Positions 35,911-44,545 are shown, counted from the first letter of the stretch. The stretch: DNA of 64,000 bases from Alphaproteobacteria bacterium (GCA_024244705.1 JAAEOK010000064.1:62001-126000), one strand, 5' to 3'. A program made the numbers and translations. The notes: generated by a model not told the origin, from the letters alone.

Positions 35911-38757
35911 CTACGACGCCTGCCGGGCGTCGATCACGCGAACCGCGTCGTCGCAACGATGGCACAAGTCGTCGGCACGGGTTCCGTTGCCGACTTCCGG
36001 CAACACCCGCCAGCAACGACCGCAACGGTCGCCCTCGGCACGCGCCGGTACGACCGCCACGCCCGGAACGTCGTCGAGGCGGAACGCATCGTCGGGACCG
36101 GCGCCGCTCTCAAGGTGGGCCGCCGAGGTGATCGCGATTTCCGCCAGGTCGACACCGGCAAGCGCGTCGATATGGTCGGCCGGCGCATAGACCAGTGGCG
36201 CCGCTTGCAGGCTGGAGCCGATACGCTTTTCCGCGCGCTCGACCTCCAACGCACCGGTGACGACGCGGCGCAACGCCCGAATCTTGTTCCATTTCGCCGC
36301 CAGCGCGTCGTCCCGCCACGAATCCGGGACATCGGGAAAGACGCGCAAATGGACGCTGTCCGCCGCTTCGGCGTCGTCGCCAAACCGTTTCAACCACGCC
36401 TCTTCGGCGGTGAAACAAAGAACCGGCGCGAGCCAAGCGGTTAGGTGGTCGAACAGGATATCGAGGATCGTCCGCGCCGCCCGCCGCCGCGGGTCGTCGG
36501 GCCGATCGCAATAGAGCGAATCCTTGCGGATATCGAAATAGAAAGCGGACAGTCCGACCGCGCAAAAGTTGTGCAGCGCGGTATAGAAGCCGTGAAACTC
36601 GAATCCATCGCAGCTCCGCCGCAACGCGGCATCGAGCTCGAAAATGCGGTGCAGAACGTAGCGCTCAAGCTCCGGGAGTTCCGAGTGGGGCAGCCGTTCG
36701 CTGGGCGAAAACCCCGCCAGATTGCCGAGGATGTAGCGCAACGTGTTGCGCAGCCGCCGATACATGTCGACCTGATGCTTGAGAATCTCAGGACCGATGC
36801 GGAGATCCTCCGAATAGTCCGACGCCACCACCCACAGCCGCAGGATGTCGGCACCGCTTTGGTCGACCACCTTCTGCGGCGCGACCACGTTGCCGAGCGA
36901 CTTGGACATCTTTCGCCCCTGCTCGTCGAGGACGAAGCCATGGGTCAGCACGGCATCATAGGGCGCGCGTCCCCGGGTCCCGCACGATTCGAGCAAGGAC
37001 GAGTGGAACCAGCCGCGATGTTGGTCCGACCCCTCGAGGTACAACGAGGCCGGCCATTCGAGGTTCTCCCATGACGGCAGAGTCTTGTTCTCGAGCACGA
37101 AGGCATGGGTCGAGCCGCTGTCGAACCAGACGTCGACGATGTCCATGACCTGTTCGAAGCGGTCGGCCGGGTAGTCGTTGCCGAGGAAGCGCTCAGGATC
37201 GCCACGGAACCACGCATCGGCGCCTTCGTCCTCGAAGGCGGCCGCCACCCGATCGACCACGTTCTGGTCGCGCAGCGGCTCACCGCTCTCTTTGTCGAAG
37301 AAGACCGCGATCGGAACGCCCCACGCACGCTGTCGGGAAATGCACCAGTCGGGGCGGGTTTCGATCATCGCCGCGATGCGATTTTCGCCGGCCGCCGGCA
37401 CCCATCGCGTCTGCTTGATCGCATCGAGCGCGGTCCGCCGCAACTCATTGGTCTCCATCGAGATGAACCATTGCGGCGTATTGCGGAAAATAAGCGGCGC
37501 CTTCGAGCGCCAGGAATGGGGATAGGAATGGACCAGTGTCCCGGATGCAAGCAGCGCCCCGGTATCGCGCAACGCGGCCGCAATGTCGCCATCGACTTTG
37601 TAGACGTGCTTGCCGGCGAACAGCGGCACATGATCGTAGAACGTGCCGTCATCGCCGACTGTGTAGGGTATCTCGAGCCCGTAACGGACGCCGATCTCGT
37701 AGTCTTCGGCACCGTGCCCGGGCGCGGTGTGGACGAACCCTGTCCCCTGGTCCACGGTGACGTGATCACCCGGTAGAAGCGGGACCTCGAATTCATAGCC
37801 CTGGCCGTGGAGCGGGTGCCAGCACTTGGTCCCGGCGATCGCGTCGCCCTTGAAGGCGCGCAGCACACGATGCCCAGTGATCTTGCCCGCCGCCAAAACC
37901 TCGTCGAGCAGGTCGGTCGCGACGGCGAAGCGGTCGCCCGCCATATCCAGGCCCTCGTCGGCGATCTCGGTGGCCTCGATCACGACATAATCGAGCTCGG
38001 GGTTGTAGCAGATCGCCCGGTTGCCCGGGATGGTCCACGGCGTCGTCGTCCAGATCGCAATCGCCGCCCCGTCGAGTTCCTGGAACGACGCTTCGACGAC
38101 CGGGAACAGCGCGTAGACGGCATTCGACTTGTGATCGTGATACTCGATCTCGGCTTCGGCGAGCGCCGTCTTCTCGACCACCGACCACATCACCGGCTTG
38201 GCGCCGCGATAGAGACTCCCGTTCATCAGGAATTTGCCGATCTCGCGCACGATCTGCGCCTCGGCCGCATAGGACATCGTCGTGTACGGCGATTCCCAAT
38301 CACCGACGACGCCGAGGCGCTGAAACTCGATCCGTTGAATATCGATCCACTTTTCCGCAAAGTCGCGGCATTCGCGGCGAAATTCGACAATCGGCACGGC
38401 GTCCTTGTCCTTGCCGTCGGCGCGGTATTGCTCTTCGATCTTCCACTCGATGGGCAGCCCATGGCAATCCCAGCCGGGGACATAATGGGCGTCCTTGCCG
38501 AGCATCTGCTGTCCGCGGTTTACGACGTCCTTCAAAATCTTGTTGAGCGCGTGGCCGATATGCAGATGGCCGTTCGCGTAGGGCGGCCCGTCGTGGAGGA
38601 TGAATTTCTCGCGCCCTTTCGATCGCGCCCGCAAGCGACCGAAGAGGTCGATCTCGGCCCACCGCTCGAGATGACGCGGTTCCTGCTCGGGCAACCCCGC
38701 CCGCATCGGAAAATCTGTCTTCGGCAGGAAGACCGTCGATTTATAGTCGGTGCTCAT
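35911..38757 (-). CDS. ileS: Isoleucyl-tRNA synthetase
   Basis: A 948-residue class I synthetase. HIGH motif in YANGHLHIGHALNK, KMSKSLGN loop about two-thirds along, an editing (CP1) domain between them, and a C-terminal zinc site CGRCWRVL...CHRCDDAV as in the bacterial, mupirocin-sensitive IleS type. It charges tRNA-Ile in the cytosol. The start overlaps the ribF stop by four bases; ribF-ileS-lspA is a widespread proteobacterial order. Confidence 0.96.
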   Translation of the reverse strand: MSTDYKSTVFLPKTDFPMRAGLPEQEPRHLERWAEIDLFGRLRARSKGREKFILHDGPPYANGHLHIGHALNKILKDVVNRGQQMLGKDAHYVPGWDCHGLPIEWKIEEQYRADGKDKDAVPIVEFRRECRDFAEKWIDIQRIEFQRLGVVGDWESPYTTMSYAAEAQIVREIGKFLMNGSLYRGAKPVMWSVVEKTALAEAEIEYHDHKSNAVYALFPVVEASFQELDGAAIAIWTTTPWTIPGNRAICYNPELDYVVIEATEIADEGLDMAGDRFAVATDLLDEVLAAGKITGHRVLRAFKGDAIAGTKCWHPLHGQGYEFEVPLLPGDHVTVDQGTGFVHTAPGHGAEDYEIGVRYGLEIPYTVGDDGTFYDHVPLFAGKHVYKVDGDIAAALRDTGALLASGTLVHSYPHSWRSKAPLIFRNTPQWFISMETNELRRTALDAIKQTRWVPAAGENRIAAMIETRPDWCISRQRAWGVPIAVFFDKESGEPLRDQNVVDRVAAAFEDEGADAWFRGDPERFLGNDYPADRFEQVMDIVDVWFDSGSTHAFVLENKTLPSWENLEWPASLYLEGSDQHRGWFHSSLLESCGTRGRAPYDAVLTHGFVLDEQGRKMSKSLGNVVAPQKVVDQSGADILRLWVVASDYSEDLRIGPEILKHQVDMYRRLRNTLRYILGNLAGFSPSERLPHSELPELERYVLHRIFELDAALRRSCDGFEFHGFYTALHNFCAVGLSAFYFDIRKDSLYCDRPDDPRRRAARTILDILFDHLTAWLAPVLCFTAEEAWLKRFGDDAEAADSVHLRVFPDVPDSWRDDALAAKWNKIRALRRVVTGALEVERAEKRIGSSLQAAPLVYAPADHIDALAGVDLAEIAITSAAHLESGAGPDDAFRLDDVPGVAVVPARAEGDRCGRCWRVLPEVGNGTRADDLCHRCDDAVRVIDARQAS

Positions 38758-39758
38758 AAGGCGATCCGTTTGGCGGCGACCGACGGCGGCCGGGTGACAC
38801 CGATCTCGAGCGCGGTCTTGTCCGTCGCCAATATCGTGCGCGCCCGGTCGGCGTCGCGAGCGATTTGTGCCCTCAATTGATCGATGCCGTCAAATTTCTT
38901 TTCCGCCCTGAGGTGATCTATGACGGCGACCCGCAGATACTTGCCGTAGAGATCGTCGTCGAAATCGAAGAGATGAACCTCGAGCAGAACGCCATCGCCA
39001 CCGACCGTCGGGCGGCGACCCGCATTGGCGACTCCATCGCGCCAGGCGACCCCCGTCTCGCCCACGATTCCGACCCGCACCGCATAGACCCCCTCGGCCG
39101 GAACGAGAAACTCGCCGAGCGCGATATTGGCGGTCGGAAAGCCGATCGTGCGGCCGCGTTTGTCGCCGGCCTCGACACGGCCCTCGATCGCCCAGGCGCG
39201 CCCCAACTGGGTCGCCGCCAGACGCGGCTGGCCTGCGGTCAGGTACTGGCGAACCTTGGTCGAGGAATAGGGCAGCGCATCGGCGTCGGTGATTTTTTCG
39301 AGGATGGACAGGCCGAATCCCGTTTGCCTGGCCAGTTTGGCCATCAAATCGGCGTCGCCGCCACGATGGCGTCCAAAGACGAAATCCGCGCCGATGACGA
39401 GATGCGAAATACCGAGACCGGCGACCAGAACCTCGGTCACGAAATCGGTCGCCGACTTGCGGTAGAGCGCGGCGTCGAACGGCAGCACGAAGGCGGTGTC
39501 CAAGCCGAGCTCGTCGAGCAGCGACACCTTGATCCGAAACGGAGTCAGGCGAAACGTCGCGGTCCCGGGATGGAACACGTCGTAGGGGTGCGGCTCGAAG
39601 CTGATCACCGACCACGACGATCCGGTTTCCTGCGCTACGCTCCGCGCCGCGCCGAACACCGCTTGGTGGCCAAGGTGAAGGCCATCGAAATTGCCGATCG
39701 CCGCCACGCTGCCGCGAGCGGAATCGGGCACATTTTCGTAGTGACGCAATACGCGCAT
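38754..39758 (-). CDS. ribF: Bifunctional riboflavin kinase/FAD synthetase
   Basis: A 334-residue RibF making FMN then FAD. The N-terminal FAD synthetase domain has AAIGNFDGLHLGHQAV and SFEPHPYDVF, then GADFVFGRHRGGD and SSTKVRQYL. The C-terminal kinase domain has GRTIGFPTANIAL and the late LRAEKKFDGIDQL. ATG 39758 is the normal start; the 16 upstream residues in the open frame are not conserved. It is the first gene of the ribF-ileS-lspA run. Confidence 0.95.
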   Translation of the reverse strand: MRVLRHYENVPDSARGSVAAIGNFDGLHLGHQAVFGAARSVAQETGSSWSVISFEPHPYDVFHPGTATFRLTPFRIKVSLLDELGLDTAFVLPFDAALYRKSATDFVTEVLVAGLGISHLVIGADFVFGRHRGGDADLMAKLARQTGFGLSILEKITDADALPYSSTKVRQYLTAGQPRLAATQLGRAWAIEGRVEAGDKRGRTIGFPTANIALGEFLVPAEGVYAVRVGIVGETGVAWRDGVANAGRRPTVGGDGVLLEVHLFDFDDDLYGKYLRVAVIDHLRAEKKFDGIDQLRAQIARDADRARTILATDKTALEIGVTRPPSVAAKRIAL

Positions 39759-39861
39759 GGATGCGTTCCCCCAAGTCGAGCGCTGCCGGCCGCTGCCGGA
39801 CCACACATTTACCTGGGATTGATCAGGATTTCAGCGTCGAATTGCGATTCGTCCGCGCCGG

Positions 39862-40350
39862 TCAGGCGGCGCGCGATGGCACGATCGCCACGCATTCCCC
39901 GTCGAGCACGACCCGATCGGCGACGCGGCACTCGGTCCACAGGGTGACCCGGTTGCGCTTGACATCGATGGCGGTAACGGTGCCGCGGGCGGTTACCGTG
40001 TCGCCGGCCCGCACCGGCGCCTTGAAGTTCAGGTCCTGGCGCACGTAAATGCAGCCGGGCCCGGGCAGCTTGGTGCCGAGGACCGTGGAAATGAAACTCG
40101 CGGTCAGCATGCCGTGGGCGATCCGGCCCTTGAACATCGTTTCGCTGGCGAATTCATGGTTGAGGTGCAGCGGATTGATGTCACCGGATATCCCGGCGAA
40201 CAGGATGATATCCGATTCGGTCACCGTTTTCGCGAAGGTCGAGGTCATGCCGACCGCAAGATCCTCGAGATAACAACCATGGAGGTCATCAATCGGCTGC
40301 GATTTAGCTGCGCTGGTGCCTTCCGGTGCCATGGTCGATGCATCCCCCAT
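39862..40350 (-). CDS. MaoC family dehydratase
   Basis: About 162 residues from ATG 40350 (40332 also possible). It has the hot-dog fold of MaoC-type (R)-specific enoyl-CoA hydratases: TESDIILFAGISGDINPLHL (catalytic Asp-His pair) and RIAHGMLTASFIS. It would hydrate trans-2-enoyl-CoA, for example toward polyhydroxyalkanoate or in fatty acid breakdown. It is divergent from the CRP-like gene, with a 176-base gap containing both promoters. Confidence 0.87.
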   Translation of the reverse strand: MGDASTMAPEGTSAAKSQPIDDLHGCYLEDLAVGMTSTFAKTVTESDIILFAGISGDINPLHLNHEFASETMFKGRIAHGMLTASFISTVLGTKLPGPGCIYVRQDLNFKAPVRAGDTVTARGTVTAIDVKRNRVTLWTECRVADRVVLDGECVAIVPSRAA

Positions 40351-40526
40351 TATTTTGCGCCGCACAAGATTGTTGCAGCGCACTATAGTTGACGGTATTT
40401 GGCGCCGCAAGACACAAAATTCTCTCAGTTGCACCGCCAAAGAATGATAATTTCAAGGAATCGTGTGATAATTGGAAATCCGCTCACGCGTGACGCCGCT
40501 GTTGTGGCGCCAATGGGAAGAATATC

Positions 40527-41225
40527 GTGGCCAAAAACAACACAGAAAACTTGGACGGCATCAAGCTGCTGGCAAATTTGCCCCAAGTCACCCGCGACAA
40601 GCTCACCAAGCAATGCACTTGGCGCCGCTTCGCCGCGCACGAACAGATTATCGACCGTGACAGCGATTCGCGTGACATCTATTTCGTCACCAAGGGGCGG
40701 GTCCGGGTGGTGAATTTCTCCCTCTCGGGCCGCGAGGTCAGTTTCGATGATCTCGATGCCGGCGGTTTTTTCGGCGAATTGTCGGCGGTCGACGGACAAC
40801 CGCGATCGGCCTCGGTCGTGGCCCTGTCGGACACCGTCGTGGCGGCGCTTTCACCCAATGTTTTCAAGCAGATACTGAAAGACAATCCGGACGTGTCGCT
40901 GGCCATCGTGGAGCGGCTGGCCGAGGTAATTCGGCAAGCGACGGACCGAATCATGGACCTTAGCACCCTGGGCGCGCATAACCGGGTCCACGCCGAATTG
41001 CTCCGTTTGTCGCGCCATGGCAAGCACGACGACAACAAGGCCGTGATCGATCCGGCGCCGATTCATGCCGATATCGCCAGCCGGGTCAGCACAACCCGCG
41101 AAACGGTCGCCCGCGTGCTTGGCGATCTTTCCCGTAATGGCTTGGTATCACGAGAGAAAAGCGCACTCATCGTGCATGACGTCGAGCGCCTGGAAAGCCT
41201 GGTCGAGCATTTCAAACACGAATGA
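40527..41225 (+). CDS. CRP-like transcriptional regulator
   Basis: A 232-residue CRP/FNR-family protein. The cyclic-nucleotide domain has FFGELSAVDGQPRSASVVA, keeping the Glu, Arg and Ser that hold cAMP's ribose-phosphate in CRP. The helix-turn-helix has TTRETVARVLGDL, close to CRP's RETVGR recognition helix, predicting a TGTGA-N6-TCACA site. Only one Cys is present, so it is not an FNR-type Fe-S sensor. GTG start at 40527 follows GGAAG. A matching CRP box and a candidate small RNA lie just downstream. Confidence 0.85.
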   Translation: MAKNNTENLDGIKLLANLPQVTRDKLTKQCTWRRFAAHEQIIDRDSDSRDIYFVTKGRVRVVNFSLSGREVSFDDLDAGGFFGELSAVDGQPRSASVVALSDTVVAALSPNVFKQILKDNPDVSLAIVERLAEVIRQATDRIMDLSTLGAHNRVHAELLRLSRHGKHDDNKAVIDPAPIHADIASRVSTTRETVARVLGDLSRNGLVSREKSALIVHDVERLESLVEHFKHE

Positions 41226-41299
41226 TGTGAACGCGGCGACGATTTTTGCCACAAAATTGCCTAATAGTCTGGCATAATAGAGGACGATATCATGTGAAA

Positions 41300-41315
41300 T
41301 GTGATATCAATCACT
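41300..41315. promoter_or_regulatory. CRP-type binding site
   Basis: TGTGATATCAATCACT: a TGTGA-N6-TCACx palindrome with nine of ten consensus half-site bases, 75 bases after the CRP-like gene. Its centre (41307.5) is 41.5 bases upstream of the start site expected from a TATATA -10 box at 41337-41342, the usual class II activator position. A 7-bp inverted repeat, AGGTTCG/CGAACCT (41319-41337), lies between box and -10. Another TGTGA half-site is at 41293. Confidence 0.65.
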
Positions 41316-41348
41316 TTAAGGTTCGGCGTGCGAACCTATATAAGTGAT

Positions 41349-41495
41349 ATGTCGGCTCATCCCCTTGGCCGACATAGACGGGGTTACGGCTTCTCCCCTG
41401 GTCGGACCCCGTGCCAGGAAGGCTCCTTCGTCCCCTTGGGAGCCTCCCCTCCAAACGCAGGGACTTGGGGCCGGGCATTGCCCGGCCCCTTTTTT
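41349..41495 (+). ncRNA. Candidate small RNA with C-rich loops
   Basis: About 147 nt between a predicted promoter and a strong terminator, with no plausible reading frame. Three hairpins are predicted: GTCGGC (41351-41356)/GCCGAC (41368-41373); ACGGGGT (41378-41384)/ACCCCGT (41406-41412); AGGCTCC (41420-41426)/GGAGCCT (41439-41445). The loops carry ATCCCCTTG, CTCCCCTGG and GTCCCCTTG, repeated C-rich motifs able to pair with Shine-Dalgarno sequences. It does not look like 6S, 4.5S or tmRNA. The CRP box upstream suggests cAMP-CRP control. Start site and function are inferences. Confidence 0.6.
41467..41495 (+). terminator. Rho-independent terminator of the candidate small RNA
   Basis: GGGGCCGGGC (41467-41476) pairs with the following CCCGGCCCC across an ATTG loop and is followed by six T. 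This is a strong intrinsic terminator on the plus strand, and one of only two seen in the window. Confidence 0.85.
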
Positions 41496-41523
41496 CGTCC
41501 GCCCCGGTCGAAGCTTCGATACT

Positions 41524-41574
41524 CAATCCTCGCGAATTGACGTATGGTCGGCCCGACCGACAGCACGAGGATTG
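41524..41574. repeat. Nested inverted repeat before the 41584 gene
   Basis: Outer arms CAATCCTCG (41524-41532) and CGAGGATTG (41566-41574) are perfect 9-bp complements; inside, GGTCGG (41546-41551) and CCGACC (41553-41558) form a second pair around one base. It ends nine bases before the ATG of the downstream gene, so it could be an operator or a leader hairpin that controls ribosome access. Confidence 0.6.
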
Positions 41575-41583
41575 CTGCCCATC

Positions 41584-42108
41584 ATGTCCAACGGATTGAG
41601 CCAAATCTCCGTCGCCTTCGTCACCGCCGAAGACCGCATACTGTTTCGCTTCAGTACGCGCGATGACAAAGTCTATCAATTCCACTTGACGCGACGGTTC
41701 GTGTTGCAGGGGATGTGGCCGGCGATCGAAAAATTGTTGATGACCAATCCCGAGGTGCGAAAGGTCGAGGACGAGGAGCACAAAAAGGCAATGATGTCGT
41801 TCCAGCACGAAGGCATGGTCGACGAGAAGTCGTTCACCAAAGAATTCCATGTCGAGGGTAAAGAGTCGCCGTTGGGTGACGAACCGGTTCTCGTGACGGG
41901 CCTTGAGGCGACGCGCAAAGATGACGACCTGTTTGTCCTCAAGTTCAAATTCCGCAAACGCGGCGAGGCGACACTGCGGCTCGACAACCGCTTGATGCAC
42001 AATGTCTGCAAATTGCTGATCGATGCCGTCGAGTCGGCGGACTGGGACGCCAAGATCGGCTTTGCCGATGCGGTCCTGGAATCGGCGCCCGAACAGCGGG
42101 TGCACTGA
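41584..42108 (+). CDS. Hypothetical protein
   Basis: A 174-residue soluble protein, not recognised. It is mixed alpha/beta, rich in charged residues, with no signal peptide or membrane segment; notable stretches are DRILFRFSTRDDKVYQFHLT and DDLFVLKFKFRKRGEATL. The frame is open to 41344, but the upstream part covers the candidate small RNA and reads as low-complexity, so the ATG at 41584 is chosen. It follows the small RNA terminator and is convergent with metZ. Confidence 0.7.
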   Translation: MSNGLSQISVAFVTAEDRILFRFSTRDDKVYQFHLTRRFVLQGMWPAIEKLLMTNPEVRKVEDEEHKKAMMSFQHEGMVDEKSFTKEFHVEGKESPLGDEPVLVTGLEATRKDDDLFVLKFKFRKRGEATLRLDNRLMHNVCKLLIDAVESADWDAKIGFADAVLESAPEQRVH

Positions 42109-42136
42109 CGCCGACAAAACCGATTGACGAGGCCGA

Positions 42137-43354
42137 TCAGGCGGCGTGACGTTTGGCGGCGGCGTCGAGTGCCAGCAATAGGTCTTCCGCCAAATCGTCG
42201 ATGTCCTCGAGCCCGGCCGAAACCCGGACCAGTCCGTCACCGACACCGATCCGCGCCCTGCCCTCTTCGCCCATGGCCCGATGGGTCGTCGTTGCCGGGT
42301 GCGTGATCAGGCTCTTGGTGTCGCCGAGATTGTTGGAAATATCGATGATTTCGAGGCTGTCGAGGACCGCGAACGCCTCCTCCTTACCGCCGCTGACGTC
42401 GAAGCTGACCACCGACCCGCCAGCCGCCATCTGGGCCATCGCCAACTCGTGCTGCGGGTGGCTGGCAAGTTCCGGATAATAGACCCGCGAGACGAACGGA
42501 TGGGCCTCGAGCAAGGCAGCGAGGTGGGCCGCGTTGCGGCACATGCGGTCGAGCCTGAGCTCGAGCGTTTCCAAGCCCTTGAGCATGACCCACGCATTGA
42601 ACGGGCTGAGCGCCGGGCCGGTATGGCGCACGAACGGCAACAATGTCTCCTGGCGGAACTCGGCGGTCGAAAGAATGGCGCCGCCGAGGCATCGCCCCTG
42701 GCCGTCGATATGCTTGGTGCCCGAATAGACCACGATGTCGGCGCCATATTCGAGCGGCTGCTGCTGCAGCGGCGTCGAGAAGACATTGTCGACGATGACC
42801 GAGGCGCCGACCGCATGGGCAAGGTCGATGACCGCGCCCATGTCGATGATTTCCAGGGTCGGATTCGACGGCGTCTCGAAAAACACCGCCTTGGTGCCGG
42901 GGCGCATGGCCGCGCGCCACTGGCCGAGGTCGGGCCCGTCGACAAGGGTGGTTTCGATGCCGTAGCGCGGCAACAGCTCGGTGACGATGAAAAAGCAGGA
43001 GCCGAACAAGGCCCGCGACGAGACCACATGATCGCCCGCTTTGAGTTGGCACATCAGCGCGGCGAAGACCGCGGCCATCCCGCTGGCGGTTCCAAAACAG
43101 GCCTCGGCCCCTTCGAGCAACGCCATGCGCTGCTCGAACATGGTCACCGTCGGGTTCCCGTAGCGGGTATAGACGTAGCCCTCGGCCTCGCCCTTGAAAC
43201 GGGCCTCGGCTTCGGCCGCGCTGTCGTAGACGAAACCGGAGTTAAGAAACAGCGCCTCGCTGGTCTCGCCGAATTCGCTGCGGGTCAGGCCGCCACGCAC
43301 GAGATTTGTCGCCCGCCGTCGGCGGCGTTGACGATGGATACTGCTCTTGCTCAT
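42137..43354 (-). CDS. metZ: O-succinylhomoserine sulfhydrylase
   Basis: A 405-residue PLP enzyme of the Cys/Met metabolism family. The cofactor Lys is in YSGTKHIDGQGRCLGG, preceded by VIVDNVFSTPLQQQPLEYGAD; YTRYGNPTVTMFE and ITHPATTTHR are also typical. MetZ makes homocysteine directly from O-succinylhomoserine and sulfide, fitting its place as last gene of the sulfide-producing operon. Cystathionine gamma-synthase is the main alternative. The ATG at 43354 is eight bases from the rhodanese stop. Confidence 0.9.
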   Translation of the reverse strand: MSKSSIHRQRRRRRATNLVRGGLTRSEFGETSEALFLNSGFVYDSAAEAEARFKGEAEGYVYTRYGNPTVTMFEQRMALLEGAEACFGTASGMAAVFAALMCQLKAGDHVVSSRALFGSCFFIVTELLPRYGIETTLVDGPDLGQWRAAMRPGTKAVFFETPSNPTLEIIDMGAVIDLAHAVGASVIVDNVFSTPLQQQPLEYGADIVVYSGTKHIDGQGRCLGGAILSTAEFRQETLLPFVRHTGPALSPFNAWVMLKGLETLELRLDRMCRNAAHLAALLEAHPFVSRVYYPELASHPQHELAMAQMAAGGSVVSFDVSGGKEEAFAVLDSLEIIDISNNLGDTKSLITHPATTTHRAMGEEGRARIGVGDGLVRVSAGLEDIDDLAEDLLLALDAAAKRHAA

Positions 43355-43361
43355 GGCTTTG

Positions 43362-43787
43362 TCATCCTTGCACCCACGGCAAGCCCAAGGCCTTCCAGCC
43401 GGTAATCGTGCCGCGATGATAGGTGTCGTCTGGCGGGCCCTCGAACCCGTCGGCGATATTAAAGCATTTCTCATAGCCGTGCGCCGTCAGCAGCTGCGCG
43501 GCCGACCGAGAGCGCTGGCCGGAACGACACAGCAGGAGCACGGACTTGTCCGGCGATACGCCGTGGGCGGACAACTCTTCGGTAAAGCCGGAATTCAGCG
43601 CCATGTCGGGGTAGGTCTGCCACGAGACACAGACCGGCGACCGGCCAAGCTGCTCGAGATTGGGCAGCCCGACGAAACTCCATTCGGCGTCCGAACGCAC
43701 ATCGACCAACACCGCATCGGCATCGGCAACGAGCAAATCCCAAGCCTCGCGCGACGTGATGTCGCCGGCATATCCGGCGGCCGTCAT
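43362..43787 (-). CDS. Rhodanese-like domain protein
   Basis: A 141-residue single-domain rhodanese with the active-site loop LLLCRSGQRSRSAA (catalytic Cys) and the earlier DVRSDAEW. It probably moves sulfane sulfur. Its location between cysH and metZ suggests a role in handling sulfide or persulfide made by the operon; this is inference. The ATG overlaps the cysH stop by four bases, so the two are co-translated. Confidence 0.88.
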   Translation of the reverse strand: MTAAGYAGDITSREAWDLLVADADAVLVDVRSDAEWSFVGLPNLEQLGRSPVCVSWQTYPDMALNSGFTEELSAHGVSPDKSVLLLCRSGQRSRSAAQLLTAHGYEKCFNIADGFEGPPDDTYHRGTITGWKALGLPWVQG

Positions 43788-44545
43788 ACGATGTCCTCCG
43801 CCGGTTCGAACCACCGCGCGCAATGGATGCCACATTCCGTCTTGGCGCTGCCCGCCCATCGTCCCGACCGCGCCGGGTCGCCATCCTGCACTCTGCCGGT
43901 GCACGGCTGGCACCCGATCGAGGCATAGCCGTGACCGACCAGGGGGTGATAGGGAAGGTCGCGTTCGACGAAGCGGGCGGTGATTTCGACCCGGCTCGAT
44001 CCGGCCAGGGGGTTGATCTTGAAACGCCCCTCTTCGACTTCGACCATGGTCAGCCGGTCGCGATCAAAGCCTTGGAACCGCTTGCGCCCGGTGATCCAGG
44101 CGTCGAATCCGGCCAGCGCATCGTCGAGCGGCAGAACCTTGCGGATTTGACAGCACAGATCCGGATCGGAGCGATGCAGGGTACCGTCGGGATCGTATTT
44201 GGCGAGATGATACCACGACGGCTCGACCGATCGGACGTCGGTCAGACCGAGGCGGGCAACCAGGATGTCGCGATAGTTCCGGGTTTCCCAGAACAGCTTT
44301 CCGGTATCGAGGAAGATGACCGGCGTCGTCGGATCGACCTGTGCCACGAGGTCGAGGAGGACGGCGGAATCGGCGCCGAATGACGATACGACCGCGATCC
44401 GCCCGGCGAAGTCCCGGCGGATCGCACGCTCGACGACGTCACCGGCGTCGATCGCGGTATAGTCGCCATCGAGCATTGCCGCGCGGTCCGACAATGATTC
44501 CTTACACGGAGTGCTGTACCCGACCGGTTTTGGCAACGCCGTCAT
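43784..44545 (-). CDS. cysH: Phosphoadenylyl/adenylyl-sulfate reductase
   Basis: A 253-residue CysH. SSFGADSAVLLDL is the PP-loop-like nucleotide site, DTGKLFWETRNY follows, and the four cysteines CC (in DPDLCCQIRK) and CxxC (in GCQPCTGR) are those that bind a [4Fe-4S] cluster. The C-terminal ECGIHC carries the redox Cys. The cluster cysteines indicate the APS-using assimilatory type, so PAPS may not be needed. The enzyme gives sulfite for the sulfite reductase encoded upstream. Confidence 0.92.
   Translation of the reverse strand: MTALPKPVGYSTPCKESLSDRAAMLDGDYTAIDAGDVVERAIRRDFAGRIAVVSSFGADSAVLLDLVAQVDPTTPVIFLDTGKLFWETRNYRDILVARLGLTDVRSVEPSWYHLAKYDPDGTLHRSDPDLCCQIRKVLPLDDALAGFDAWITGRKRFQGFDRDRLTMVEVEEGRFKINPLAGSSRVEITARFVERDLPYHPLVGHGYASIGCQPCTGRVQDGDPARSGRWAGSAKTECGIHCARWFEPAEDIV

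Noticed and set aside
40464-40479. TGTGA half-site before the CRP-like gene as an autoregulatory CRP box
   Set aside because: Only one half-site matches; the opposite half (GAAAT) does not.
41319-41337. AGGTTCG...CGAACCT hairpin taken as a tRNA T-arm
   Set aside because: No acceptor stem, anticodon arm or D-arm is present around it; it is an isolated inverted repeat near the promoter.
41340-41495. 6S RNA or signal recognition particle RNA
   Set aside because: There is no long closing stem joining 5' and 3' ends as in 6S, and no GGAAGCAGCC apical motif as in 4.5S RNA.
41344-41583. N-terminal extension of the 174-residue unknown protein
   Set aside because: It translates the hairpins and terminator of the candidate small RNA and has no protein-like pattern.
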